A model generated the notes under the pieces. The model saw nothing but the letters and a program-made list of their open reading frames with translations. It was not told the DNA's origin and ran no database searches. Source: Bacillus sp. CECT 9360 (lineage in GTDB: Bacteria; Bacillota; Bacilli; Bacillales; DSM-1321). Taken from it: a DNA stretch of 64,000 bases. The stretch lies in contig NZ_CAKKNA010000002.1 of the NCBI RefSeq assembly GCF_918741275.1, positions 186,001 through 250,000 of the forward strand, given 5' to 3'. Numbering within the stretch: the first letter of the stretch is position 1; every line of letters begins with the position of its first letter. Positions 41,679 to 50,650 of the stretch are shown here, in pieces. The translations under genes were made by a program, and so were the position numbers.

Positions 41679-42254
41679 ATGAACATTTTAACTCTGATTT
41701 TAAGTTATTTAATTGGCTCAATCTCATTTGCTTTAGTTATCGGTAAAATGTTTTATAAGAAAGATATTCGTGGTTACGGTAGTGGTAATCTTGGGGCAAC
41801 TAATACTTATAGAATTTTAGGCATAAAAGCAGGAGTGATTGTTGCAATTGCTGATATATTAAAAGGTACATTTGCTTGTTTACTTCCCCTAATACTTAGT
41901 ACTACGGTTAACCCTATTTTATGTGGTTTATTAGCCATATTAGGACACATATTTTCTGTTTTTGCTAGGTTTAAAGGCGGAAAAGCTGTTGCGACATCAA
42001 CAGGAGTTTTCTTGTTTTTAACGCCTTCAGGTGTTTTTGCTGGTTTTGTTGTGTTTTTGTTAACTTTGTTAATTTCTAAGTATGTATCACTCAGTTCAAT
42101 GTTGGCTAGTATAGCATTATTCATTTATAGTCTAATATTTGAAGATAAAGTTATCATAGCACTTTCTATACTAATAAGCGGATCAGTAATCATTCTTCAT
42201 AGACAAAATATACAGAGAATTCTAAATGGAACAGAGAACAAAATAGTTGAATAA
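41679..42254 (+). CDS. Glycerol-3-phosphate acyltransferase PlsY, additional copy
   Basis: 191 residues with five membrane segments and the three PlsY motifs: GSGNLGATNTYR near residues 33-44 and the glycine-rich FARFKGGKAVATSTGVF near 95-111, with a HRQNIQRI motif near the C-terminus. PlsY acylates glycerol-3-phosphate with acyl-phosphate in the membrane. Codon use is AT-rich and the gene lies among mobile remnants, so this is probably an acquired second plsY. GTGAGGAG precedes ATG 41679 by about nine bases. Confidence 0.85.
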   Translation: MNILTLILSYLIGSISFALVIGKMFYKKDIRGYGSGNLGATNTYRILGIKAGVIVAIADILKGTFACLLPLILSTTVNPILCGLLAILGHIFSVFARFKGGKAVATSTGVFLFLTPSGVFAGFVVFLLTLLISKYVSLSSMLASIALFIYSLIFEDKVIIALSILISGSVIILHRQNIQRILNGTENKIVE

Positions 42255-42365
42255 TAATGATTTTTACTTTTAAGCTAACGGGGTGCGATAGAAGAAGACA
42301 ATTAATCGATCCTAAGCATGAGGCCATATCAGGTTATTCCATTAAAGGGCGCTTTAATTGAATAA

Positions 42366-42414
42366 AAAGGAGAATACATATTAGACACGTCTAATATGTA
42401 TTCTCCTTTATTTT
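42366..42414. terminator. Perfect 20-bp palindromic terminator
   Basis: AAAGGAGAATACATATTAGA / TCTAATATGTATTCTCCTTT with loop CACG, T-runs both ways. A near copy lies at 44118, both preceded by GGGCGCTTTAATTGAATAA. Confidence 0.85.
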
Positions 42415-42576
42415 TTAGGCTTTTAATAATTTAGGTCTTGATAAAACAGTTCCATTTGGAATATCAATTGTTAGTAACTCTTTAAACTTATTAGTTACAT
42501 CATTTTTATGTCGGGTATACAGTTTAACCTCCCCATTACTTTTATAAAGGGTCAGTCTAATTCCATCAAGTTTCAG
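42415..42576 (-). pseudogene. ATP-dependent DNA ligase fragment
   Basis: Fifty-three codons on the minus strand read LKLDGIRLTLYKSNGEVKLY, TRHKNDVTNKFKELLTID and IPNGTVLSRPKLLKA before a TAA. KLDGIR is motif I of ATP-dependent DNA ligases, with its adenylated lysine, and the following part matches the small phage-type ligases (YoqV-like). A TAG lies immediately upstream and everything after GTVL is replaced by the duplicated terminator sequence, so this is a relic. Confidence 0.75.
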
Positions 42577-42577
42577 C

Positions 42578-43094
42578 TATCTCCATAAAACTGTGCAATA
42601 ATGTTTTGTACATAAATAATACGAATATTCCTTATAAAATAAATATTTTAAAAATTTCCCAACAATACTTATTGTACAAAAATACTATTAATAATAATAT
42701 AGAAAATACCGGATATCATTATAATTCATCTTGCGGAAAAGTTGTACATAAATATGATTACTTGTAGGACAAATGGTCAATTTAAAAACGTCAACAATTG
42801 CAACTCTTCAAAAATATAAATTTATCATGATCCCTGTTTGGATTGATTGGGGGAAATTTAGATAAACGCCAGAAGGCAATAGCTTTGGCGAGAGGGCCAT
42901 TTATGTCGTTACTACTTGGGATTTTATTCGGTATTATGGTTATTGTGGTGCCTCCTGGGGATTTGCATTCCTTTTTATAGGGAATAACAATTTTTAACAT
43001 TTCTCAGTTTGTATTAACAGCCATCCCTATTACTTACCCTCGGTGGATGGTTGATATATCCCGTCAAGGACATATTATGAAACAGTGCTTTAAT
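42578..43094. other. Island spacer with decayed coding traces
   Basis: About 500 bp. A hydrophobic plus-strand stretch (KAIALARGPFMSLLLGILFG, about 42878-42937) hints at a lost membrane gene but it has no start or ribosome site. No RNA gene seen. Confidence 0.3.
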
Positions 43095-43110
43095 AAAGGA
43101 GTTGTATAAA

Positions 43111-43779
43111 ATGGATGAAAAAAAAGATACAGAAATAAAACGCTCTTCAAAAGCAGAAAACATTCTACCTCAGATCAATAATAAAACTAAGCTAGGCGAC
43201 TTACGAAAAATCGCGAAGGACATTAAAAAAGATCACGAACTAGCTATGGAACTTTGGTCAACCGAAGAGTTTTTGCCCAGACTATTAGCAATCTTAATTA
43301 TGGACAAAAAATTTCTTTCACAAGATGTGCTAAATAAGCTTGATAAGGATATGCAGACTCACACTTTTGATGAGCGAAATAACTTAATGGATTGGTTAAT
43401 GGCTAATCAGCTCACCAAAGACAAGAAGAAAATTGCATTGATGGAGTCATGGGAAAATAGTCCTTTTGCTCTTCAAAGGAGAGCTTTCTGGTATTATCAA
43501 GGGCGATTGAGATGGACTGGACAAACACCGCCTGATAACACCGCAGACTTGCTATCTGCATTAGAAGCTAATATTACGCAGGAAGAACCGGAAGTTCAAT
43601 GGGCTATGAATTTCACCGCAGGCTGGATAGGCGTTTATGATGAAAAGAATCGTGCACGTTGTATTAAACTTGGTGAGAAAACGGGTCTTTACAAAGATGA
43701 AATAGTAGCAAAAGGATGTACTCCCAGCTATTTGCCGGAGTTCATTACGATTGAAGTTAACAAACGACATAATAATTAG
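43111..43779 (+). CDS. AlkD-like DNA alkylation repair protein (HEAT-like repeats)
   Basis: 222 residues, all helical. LGDLRKIAKDIKKDHELAMELW near the start and FLPRLLAILIMDKK, then LQRRAFWYYQGRLRW and VQWAMNFTAGWIGVYD fit the AlkD/AlkC-type HEAT-repeat glycosylase family. Family members remove alkylated purines without base flipping; I cannot confirm the catalytic aspartate. ATG 43111 has AAAGGAG nine bases upstream. The gene lies between the two duplicated terminators and may be cargo of that duplication. Confidence 0.7.
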   Translation: MDEKKDTEIKRSSKAENILPQINNKTKLGDLRKIAKDIKKDHELAMELWSTEEFLPRLLAILIMDKKFLSQDVLNKLDKDMQTHTFDERNNLMDWLMANQLTKDKKKIALMESWENSPFALQRRAFWYYQGRLRWTGQTPPDNTADLLSALEANITQEEPEVQWAMNFTAGWIGVYDEKNRARCIKLGEKTGLYKDEIVAKGCTPSYLPEFITIEVNKRHNN

Positions 43780-44231
43780 TTACCTCTGAAAAATTTATTA
43801 GGGTTTAATGCAAAAAATAAAGGAATTCAAAGCCTCAATATGAAAATTGTAATAGGCTTGGACCGAAAAATAAAGAAAACAACGCGTTATGGCAGCTAGT
43901 TAGTGAAATATGCAAGGAAGATGTAAAGGATTAACCCACTATCTCTTTTTGATCTGTAGGGCGCTTATCTTAAAGAAGAACAACTTTCCAGCTGCGCAGT
44001 ACAAGGATACTGCGCATTCCATTATCATTTATTAATATTAACTTTGTGAAATAATGTACTTGAAGTAAAGCGTTAGTTCAATAATGATCTTCCACAATAG
44101 GGCGCTTTAATTGAATAAAAAGGAGAGCACATATTATACATGACTAATATGTGCTCTCCTTTTTTTAAGGATTTTTATAATTTAGGTCTTGATAAGTCAT
44201 ACCTTCTCCTCTTTTAACACCTGGCATTTGT
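43780..44231. other. Right border of the island
   Basis: Contains a small terminator-like hairpin near 43993-44020 (CAGCTGCGCAG / CTGCGCA), the dispersed repeat at 44044-44110 and the terminator at 44118. No gene seen; the next gene is the core gene yhaA. Confidence 0.5.
44118..44168. terminator. Palindromic terminator, near copy of the one at 42366
   Basis: AAAGGAGAGCACATATTA / TAATATGTGCTCTCCTTT, loop TACATGAC, T-run. Also shares with 42366 the upstream GGGCGCTTTAATTGAATAA and the downstream TAATTTAGGTCTTGATAA. Confidence 0.85.
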
Positions 44232-45434
44232 TTAACCATTAACCTTCGCTGTGTTCGCATTTTTCTTTTGATAAGTAATCGCTGCTGTTCCTAACGTTTT
44301 CGCTGCAATTAGCATTGCTTTCTCGTCAAAGTCAAACTTGGGATGATGGTGCGGATAAATAATTTCGACTCCATCCGCCAGTGCACCGGTAAAGAAAAAA
44401 GTGCCTTTGACCTTCTGCAGATAGTAAGCGAAGTCTTCTCCGCCCATTTCAGGTTCTATTTCTTCGATGGCCGTAACTTCATCGACCATCTTCGCACTTT
44501 CAATCACATGTTTTGTTTCTTCATTATGAGGTATCACGGCCGGATAGCCGCGGAAATACTCATATTCATATGAACAGTTGGCTGCCATGCAGATGCCAGC
44601 CACTATTTTTTCAATTTCCGCTGCAATAAAATCCTGTACATCTTCTTTAAAGGTCCGAACGGTTCCAACCAGCCTTACTTTATCAGCAATGATATTGAAA
44701 GCATTTTCCGCTACAAACGAAGCTACAGTCACGACAGCGGAATCGATTGGGCTGACTCTGCGGCTGACAATTTGTTGAAGAGCAATGACGAGCTGAGATG
44801 CTGTTACAATCGCATCGTTTGTTTTATGTGGCTGAGCGCCGTGTCAGCCCCTGCCCTGGATTTGGATTTCAAATCGATCGGCTGCCGCCATGAACGGACC
44901 GAAGCGGTATTGGATTGTGCCGGTTGGGGCTGTCGCCCATAAGTGGGTCCCGAAGATTACATCAACCCCGTCAAGACAGCCATCTTCAATCATCGGCTTT
45001 GCCCCTCCAGGAGCATATTCTTCAGCATGCTGATGGATGAAAACATATTCACCTTCCAGTTCGTTCTTTAATTCATGCATGGCCTTTGCGAGCATGAGGA
45101 GGGTAGCGGTGTGGCCGTCATGTCCGCATGCGTGCATGACTCCGGGAATTGTAGATTTATATGGAACATCCTTTTCATCCTGGATCGGCAACGCGTCAAA
45201 ATCGGCTCGTAACGCCACCGTTTTCCCGGGCTTTGAACCTTGGATTCTGGCAACCACACCATTCCCGCCAACTCCCGTACGGATTTCTATTCCAAGCGCG
45301 TTGTAAAATTCAGCTATATACGCTGCTGTTTTTGTCTCCTTAAATGATAATTCCGGATGCTGATGAAGGTAGCGGCGAATTGAAACCATTTCGTCAAAAG
45401 ATTCTTCAAGAAGCATATATAATTGATTGATCAT
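44232..45434 (-). pseudogene. yhaA: M20-family amidohydrolase YhaA with one in-frame TGA
   Basis: Full-length M20D-type peptidase/aminoacylase of 400 codons interrupted once. The first 196 codons hold the metal ligands MHACGHDGHTAT near residues 101-112 and HQHAEEYAPGG near 135-145, and end IQGRG-stop (TGA, 44844-44846). The same frame continues HGAQPHKTNDAIVTASQLV through EPEMGGEDFAYYLQ to the normal C-terminus. In relatives the interrupted site is GGHGA, so GGA probably became TGA. There is no other damage. Either a recent nonsense mutation or a base-call error; as written, YhaA is truncated. Confidence 0.85.
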
Positions 45435-45632
45435 GACAGCAAGACCCCCTTATCGCTTAATTGTGGAAATATTGTAATAATTATAGCATATAGGGGTGAG
45501 AAGACTGACTTTTAGAGGTTTTGACGGTGAATTGTTATGAATGAAGGGGAAGTAGCCTATTTATGCTTAATTTAATAGGTTTTCAGTGTGAGTATTTTAC
45601 AGTAATTTACAAATTATCAATTTGATAAATTG
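45435..45632. other. Spacer upstream of yhaA
   Basis: Holds the yhaA ribosome site (AAGGGGG at about 45445-45451, minus strand) and presumably its promoter. Confidence 0.4.
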
Positions 45633-45730
45633 ATTTGAACGGAAATTCGGTCCATTCAAACGAAAATAACGATGATTCAAACGAAATTTGAAGTGATTTG
45701 AACGAAACCACAGCTCATTTAAACAAAACC
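45633..45730 (+). repeat. Tandem 21-bp repeats (4.7 units)
   Basis: Units of exactly 21 bp begin ATTTGAACG (45633), ATTCAAACG (45654), ATTCAAACG (45675), ATTTGAACG (45696) and ATTTAAACA (45717). The first 12 bases are well kept, the rest vary. Located downstream of yhfA and upstream of yhaA. Confidence 0.85.
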
Positions 45731-45794
45731 TTACTTTGCCGGCCGAGCAGGATGAACAGCTAGCATGTGTCCAGCGCAGCCGGCATTATTTCCA

Positions 45795-47189
45795 TTAGAT
45801 TAAAAACATCGCCACAATCGTCGTGACCACCAGCCCAATTGTTACTGGCAGGATATTTCGTCTCGCCAGTTCAAACGGATCGACATTACATATAGCTGCT
45901 GCAGGAATAAGAGCCCATGGAATAATTGTCCCTCCTCCGACCCAAATTGCGGAAATCTGCCCTAATGCTGTTAGTGTAGCAGCTCCGCCGTCCATTTCTG
46001 TTGAGAACAGGTTTGCAACCGATCCGGCAAGGGAAATCCCGGAAAATCCGGATCCATCCAACCCTGTTATTGCGCCGATAGAGGTTAAGGTCACTGCTGC
46101 AATTTCCTTGGTTAATGGGACGGAATGGGCCAAGGCCACACCGAGGTCATTGACGATCCCTTGTGAAGCTTCTGGCAAATACTCACCGATGATTTTCGTG
46201 AATCCGGCATCGCCTAAATAAAAGAAAGCCGCAATCGGGATGACAGGCCCGAATACTTTAAACCCGAACTGAAATCCTTCGATTAAATAACCCGTCGCCT
46301 TTTCCAATCCGTGATGGTTGTGGGCGGTGAGGGAGAGAATCAGCAAGATAAAGACGGAAGTGCCCCCGATCAATGCGGTAGCATCTCCACCCTGAAGATT
46401 TAACGTTAGCATCGCCGCTACATCAAGTGCAAAGGCAAGAGGTATGAGAAAGGCAAAGAATTTCTTTTTTCCTGATGATAATAGTGAGTGATCTACATCG
46501 GTGTCCGTTTCCTTTATCTCGGAGAAAGGCATATCCTGTAGTTTTCCACGTTTCATGTCCCGTTTTAAGAATAAAAAGGCCGTGACTGTCGTGACGAGCC
46601 CCATCGTTATTACAAGCGGTATGCTTGCAGTTATGACATCGCCAACTGGCAGAGAAGCGGCGTCTGCGGTTAATTTTGGAGCGGCCTGTATAATAAAATC
46701 CCCTGATAATGCAATTCCGTGGCCGAACAGGTTCATTGCCATGGCAACACCTAAAGCTGGAAGGCCGACTCGTATCGCAACCGGAAGGAGCACCGCACCT
46801 AAAAGGGCAACGGCAGGAGACGGCCAGAAAAACCAGGAAATAACCATCATTAAGATCCCGATCACCCAATAAGCGAGGGCCGGTGTGCGAATGAATTTTG
46901 CGAAAGGAGAAATCATTGCATCATTGATTCCAGTCTTGGTTAAAACGCGGCTCATGGCAACGATGATCGATATAACGAGGATTGTCGGTAACAATTCAGT
47001 AATCGCATAGATAAAACTGTTGAAAATGCCGCTGATCGAGCCCGAAAAGCTACCGGTAGCGGTAATCGCCAAGGTGAAAATCCCGATAATGCAGACCAAT
47101 GTCGTATCGCGGCGCATCACCATAAAACCGATAATTAACACAATAAACAGTACGTAAATCCAATGGAGGGCCAATAATTCGACTCCCAT
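45795..47189 (-). CDS. yhfA: YhfA-like multi-pass membrane transporter
   Basis: 464 residues with about twelve membrane segments. Motifs such as LSGDFIIQAAPKLTADAASL near residues 178-197, GLDGSGFSGISLAGSVANLF near 368-387 and VGGGTIIPWALIPAAAICNVDPFELARR (parts GGGTIIPWALIP and NVDPFELARR) mark the YhfA family of putative permeases. Substrate unknown; neighbour yhaA suggests a peptide- or amino-acid-derived compound, which is inference. ATG 47189 follows GAGGAGG by eight bases; the frame open to 47300 is not used. Confidence 0.83.
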   Translation of the reverse strand: MGVELLALHWIYVLFIVLIIGFMVMRRDTTLVCIIGIFTLAITATGSFSGSISGIFNSFIYAITELLPTILVISIIVAMSRVLTKTGINDAMISPFAKFIRTPALAYWVIGILMMVISWFFWPSPAVALLGAVLLPVAIRVGLPALGVAMAMNLFGHGIALSGDFIIQAAPKLTADAASLPVGDVITASIPLVITMGLVTTVTAFLFLKRDMKRGKLQDMPFSEIKETDTDVDHSLLSSGKKKFFAFLIPLAFALDVAAMLTLNLQGGDATALIGGTSVFILLILSLTAHNHHGLEKATGYLIEGFQFGFKVFGPVIPIAAFFYLGDAGFTKIIGEYLPEASQGIVNDLGVALAHSVPLTKEIAAVTLTSIGAITGLDGSGFSGISLAGSVANLFSTEMDGGAATLTALGQISAIWVGGGTIIPWALIPAAAICNVDPFELARRNILPVTIGLVVTTIVAMFLI

Positions 47190-47285
47190 CCCGCTTCCTC
47201 CTCTCAGATAAAAGGATAGACAAATGCCCACTCTTATTACAGAATATGACGGCTGCCAGAGTTTAGTGAGAAGAAGGAAGAGAAA

Positions 47286-47328
47286 AAATAAGCGGCTCAT
47301 TCAGTTGAAAGAATGAGCCGCTTATTTC
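47286..47328 (-). terminator. Terminator of hmoB
   Basis: AAATAAGCGGCTCATTC / GAATGAGCCGCTTATTT perfect 17-bp stem; the minus-strand tail is TTTTCTCTTCC. Confidence 0.8.
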
Positions 47329-47337
47329 TTGAATATT

Positions 47338-47850
47338 TTATTTTTCTTCGTCAGCAGACAAGGAATACTGTGTGATATAGGAGGAGCCTGAGAAGATTTT
47401 TTTGTTGAAATCTACGTTTTCACTGGCCGGTTTTTTGTGAGCCTCTTGAAAGGAACTGGAGGTTTGCCAGTTTTTAAAGGCTATTTGGCTTTCCCACTGC
47501 GTGAAAATCACATAGGTGTCAGAATTTATCGGACGAAGCACGCGGACGGCAATGAAACCGGGTTCCTTTTCGATTAAACCCACCCTGTTTTTAAAACGGA
47601 ATTCGAATGCTGGGCGATCTTCATCTGTAACAGGAATGTTATTCATGACAACAAAGCCTTCCTCTTGGATTTCTCCTTTTGAATCGATGACTTCAAATTT
47701 GCGCGGGGAATTAAAAACGGTTTTTTCGTTTGTTTCATGAAGAAGAAGGGAATTCTCGGCATTTTGCATTAAGAACATTTTTTCGTTGGGGTGCTTTTCT
47801 TTTTTGATTTTTAAAAACTCACTGGTTCCGGTTGTCAGATAGATATTCAT
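47338..47850 (-). CDS. hmoB: Heme-degrading monooxygenase HmoB-like
   Basis: 170 residues with a C-terminal ABM (antibiotic biosynthesis monooxygenase-like) domain: FKNRVGLIEKEPGFIAVRVL near residues 86-105 and YVIFTQWESQIAFKNWQTSSSF (parts YVIFTQWES and FKNWQTSSSF) near 112-133. B. subtilis HmoB (YhgC) opens heme with release of iron. It is divergent from the hemE promoter region, so heme turnover and synthesis lie back to back. GAGGTG lies eight bases from the ATG. Confidence 0.82.
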   Translation of the reverse strand: MNIYLTTGTSEFLKIKKEKHPNEKMFLMQNAENSLLLHETNEKTVFNSPRKFEVIDSKGEIQEEGFVVMNNIPVTDEDRPAFEFRFKNRVGLIEKEPGFIAVRVLRPINSDTYVIFTQWESQIAFKNWQTSSSFQEAHKKPASENVDFNKKIFSGSSYITQYSLSADEEK

Positions 47851-47958
47851 TTTTTCACCTCTTTTATTAAATCTACAATTATATTTTACCCTATATAGTC
47901 TTAGTTTTTCCTCTTTTCCGAATAAGGTAAACCAGACTGGATAAAAAACGGCGATTTT

Positions 47959-47986
47959 TTGACAATTTGCGCTGTTTTCTATACAT
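47959..47986 (+). promoter_or_regulatory. Candidate promoter of hemEHY
   Basis: TTGACA (47959) with TATACA or ATACAT starting 15-16 bp further. If used, the transcript has a leader of about 370 nt containing repeat copy C. Confidence 0.4.
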
Positions 47987-48116
47987 CTTTAGGAGAAAAG
48001 GCTATAGTAAAACAGAATATATTTGAAAAATATGGTCTGCATGCTATCCTATGTAAGGATATAATTATGAATTGGATTTTTTATTTAAAAGAAATTAAAA
48101 TTTTAAACTTAGAAAG

Positions 48117-48346
48117 GTGTCTAGCTACAGCGCCTAGCCTCGACGCACAGGACGTGCTAGTGCCGACGTCGCCACAGGACGTGGCGATTTTAGTCGACCA
48201 AACCACTGTGGTGGCTGGAGAACTGCCTCCTCGCGGTTCGTCTTATGCTTGTCGGGGGCCCACAGGATGTGGATCAGAACGACGTTGCCACAGGACGTGG
48301 CGATCTTAGTCGTTCTTCCATACTGTAAGGCGCCTGCGCTTTTCTT
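48117..48346 (+). repeat. Structured interspersed repeat, copy C
   Basis: Starts GTGTCTAGCTACAGCGCC, ends AAGGCGCCTGCGCTTTTCTT. Contains two close copies of CACAGGACGTGGCGATTTTA (the second with CGATCTTA). GCGCCT at the left and AGGCGC at the right can pair. It ends 18 bp before hemE and forms most of its 5' leader; the hemE ribosome site AAAGGTGG directly follows. Confidence 0.8.
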
Positions 48347-48363
48347 CTGAAAGGTGGATATGA

Positions 48364-49404
48364 ATGTCTAAGGTTTTTAACGATACATTTTTAAAGGCTG
48401 CGAGAGGGCAGGCCACTGGCCATGTGCCAGTATGGTATATGCGGCAGGCAGGGAGGTCGCAGCCGGAATACCGCGCTATAAAAGAAAAGTATTCTTTATT
48501 TGAGATTACGCACCAGCCGGAACTATGTGCATATGTGACCAGGCTTCCGGTTGAACAATATGATGTCGATGCGGCAATCCTTTATAAAGATATCATGACT
48601 CCGCTACCGGCAATCGGCGTTGATGTGGAAATTAAAACAGGGATCGGCCCTGTCATTGACAATCCGATTCGTTCCCTAAGCGATGTGGAGAAACTAGGTG
48701 AATTGTCCCCGGAAGAGGATATTCCTTATGTGCTTGAGACGATCAAATTGTTAACGACCGAGCAGTTATCCGTTCCTCTCATCGGTTTTTCCGGGGCCCC
48801 GTTCACGATTGCTTCTTATATGATTGAAGGCGGACCGTCGAAAAACTATAACAAAACGAAGGCGTTTATGTATACGGAACCAGAAGCATGGTTTGCGTTG
48901 ATGGACAAGCTCGGCGATACAGTCATTACATATGTGAAATCACAAATCAAAGCGGGTGCAAAAGCGATCCAGATTTTTGATTCCTGGGTAGGCGCGTTGA
49001 ATGTGGAGGATTACCGCACGTTTATCAAGCCTGTCATGAATCGGATTTTTTCTTCCTTAAGAGAAGAAAATGTCCCGTTGATAATGTTCGGTGTAGGTGC
49101 GAGCCACCTGGCACTTGAATGGAATGACCTTCCGCTCGATGTAGTCGGTCTTGATTGGAGGCTGCCGATTTCTGAGGCGCGCAAAATGGGAATTGACAAA
49201 ACGGTTCAAGGAAATCTCGACCCTGCCATTTTGTTGTCTTCATGGGATGTAATTGAAGAGAGAGCAAAAAAAATTCTCGATATGGGCATGGAACAACCGG
49301 GGTATATTTTCAACCTGGGCCATGGCGTCTTCCCTGAGGTTAACCCGGAGACATTAAAGCGGCTGACTGCTTTCATTCACGAATACTCCGCAAGCAAAAG
49401 ATAA
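48364..49404 (+). CDS. hemE: Uroporphyrinogen decarboxylase HemE
   Basis: 346 residues. N-terminal [19 protein letters not shown] near residues 22-40 is the URO-D signature 1 with the substrate arginines; [17 protein letters not shown] near 140-156 is signature 2. It decarboxylates uroporphyrinogen III to coproporphyrinogen III. First gene of hemEHY. AAAGGTGG eight bases upstream of ATG 48364. Confidence 0.96.
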   Translation: MSKVFNDTFLKAARGQATGHVPVWYMRQAGRSQPEYRAIKEKYSLFEITHQPELCAYVTRLPVEQYDVDAAILYKDIMTPLPAIGVDVEIKTGIGPVIDNPIRSLSDVEKLGELSPEEDIPYVLETIKLLTTEQLSVPLIGFSGAPFTIASYMIEGGPSKNYNKTKAFMYTEPEAWFALMDKLGDTVITYVKSQIKAGAKAIQIFDSWVGALNVEDYRTFIKPVMNRIFSSLREENVPLIMFGVGASHLALEWNDLPLDVVGLDWRLPISEARKMGIDKTVQGNLDPAILLSSWDVIEERAKKILDMGMEQPGYIFNLGHGVFPEVNPETLKRLTAFIHEYSASKR

Positions 49405-49489
49405 TTTTACCTGAGCGGACTGTTTGCAATAAAACATCCTTCTTATGCACAATAATATAGAAGAAATTCTCCAAACGAGGTGCGAGTTA

Positions 49490-50425
49490 ATGTCAAGAAA
49501 GAAAATGGGCCTGCTTGTCATGGCTTATGGTACACCGTATAAAGAAGAAGATATCGAACGTTATTACACACATATCCGTCACGGGAGAAGACCTAGCGAC
49601 GAGCAGCTACTCGATCTGAGAAACAGATATGAAGCAATCGGTGGGATTTCCCCATTGGCTAAAATAACAAAGAACCAGGCAGAAGAGCTGGAAAAACGCT
49701 TGAATGAAATGCAGGATGATATTGAGTTCAAGGCTTATCTTGGATTGAAGCATATTGAGCCGTTCGTCGAAGATGCGGTGAAACAAATGCATGAAGACGG
49801 AATTACCGAAGCTGTAAGTATTGTATTGGCTCCGCACTTTTCAACATTCAGTGTCAAGTCTTACAACGGGCGGGCACAAGAAGAAGCTGAGAAATTAGGC
49901 GGTCTGCAAATTACTTCGGTTGAAAGCTGGTATGATGAACCAAAATTTATTCAGTACTGGGTCGATCAATTAAAGGAAACGTATGCGAAGATGCCGGAAG
50001 CCGAAAGAGAAGATTCCGTCTTGATTGTTTCCGCCCACAGCCTACCGGAAAAAATCCTCCAATCCGGGGATCCGTATCCGAATCAGCTTAAGGAAACAGC
50101 CGAAATGATTGTTGAAGGCGCAGGCGTGAAAAACTACGCGATTGGCTGGCAAAGTGCTGGCCAGACACCTGAACCATGGTTGGGACCTGACGTCCAGGAC
50201 TTGACAAGAGACCTGTACAAGGAAAAAGGATATAAAGCTTTCATTTATATTCCTGTCGGTTTCGTTGCCGAGCATCTGGAAGTGCTTTACGACAATGATT
50301 ATGAATGCAAAGTGGTTACAGATGAAGTAGGCGCAGCTTATTACCGCCCGGATATGCCCAATGCCAACCCGGCATTTATTGATGCCCTGTCCACAATTGT
50401 CCTGAAAAAAATTGATAAACAATAA
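49490..50425 (+). CDS. hemH: Ferrochelatase HemH (coproporphyrin-type)
   Basis: 311 residues, the normal Bacillus length. [20 protein letters not shown] at the start, the catalytic histidine in [11 protein letters not shown] near residues 180-190 and [14 protein letters not shown] near 259-272 with the metal-site glutamate. In Firmicutes it inserts iron into coproporphyrin III. ATG 49490 follows GAGGTG; the frame from 49445 lacks a site. No terminator follows; a structured element lies between it and hemY. Confidence 0.95.
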   Translation: MSRKKMGLLVMAYGTPYKEEDIERYYTHIRHGRRPSDEQLLDLRNRYEAIGGISPLAKITKNQAEELEKRLNEMQDDIEFKAYLGLKHIEPFVEDAVKQMHEDGITEAVSIVLAPHFSTFSVKSYNGRAQEEAEKLGGLQITSVESWYDEPKFIQYWVDQLKETYAKMPEAEREDSVLIVSAHSLPEKILQSGDPYPNQLKETAEMIVEGAGVKNYAIGWQSAGQTPEPWLGPDVQDLTRDLYKEKGYKAFIYIPVGFVAEHLEVLYDNDYECKVVTDEVGAAYYRPDMPNANPAFIDALSTIVLKKIDKQ

Positions 50426-50469
50426 TGTGAAGCCTATGTCAGTGATGAAATGATCTGATATAGGCAAAT

Positions 50470-50636
50470 TTTTATCCCGCTTTAACGGGTAGTAAGACCC
50501 CACTTCAAGACTTGGATGGAAAACAAGGATCAGTGGGGGAACACTGCCCGTAAAAGTCCGATTGGTTCAACTAACCATCGGTTGGGGGATGAACTAAACC
50601 CCCACCGATGGAAGTTTCACTTTATAAATCAAAAAA
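50470..50636 (+). ncRNA. Candidate structured RNA element, copy 2 (omega-RNA/HEARO-like)
   Basis: Near-identical to 18614-18760. It retains 12 bp missing there, which complete a hairpin CCATCGGTTGGGGG / CCCCCACCGATGG. Stems ACGGGTAGT / ACTGCCCGT (one G-U pair) and CCCCACTT / AGTGGGG are conserved. Inserted in the hemH-hemY gap, ending 14 bp before the hemY start, so it is probably transcribed with the operon. Confidence 0.65.
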
Positions 50637-50650
50637 GAAGGCGATGAACC

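Noticed and set aside
42791-43000. 69-codon minus-strand frame
   Set aside because: No ribosome site; the plus strand carries weak traces of a decayed membrane gene instead.
30325-44231. Intact prophage
   Set aside because: No structural, terminase, portal or lysis genes; only an integrase remnant and a ligase fragment.
44844-44846. Selenocysteine at the YhaA TGA codon
   Set aside because: M20 relatives have glycine, not cysteine, at this place and no SECIS-like hairpin follows; nonsense mutation is simpler.
45795-46872. Plus-strand frames opposite yhfA (45823-46221 and 46501-46872)
   Set aside because: Shadows of the well-conserved minus-strand transporter gene; no ribosome sites.
47959-48309. 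116-codon frame across the hemE leader
   Set aside because: It runs through promoter-like sequence and repeat copy C, with no ribosome site or protein-like composition.
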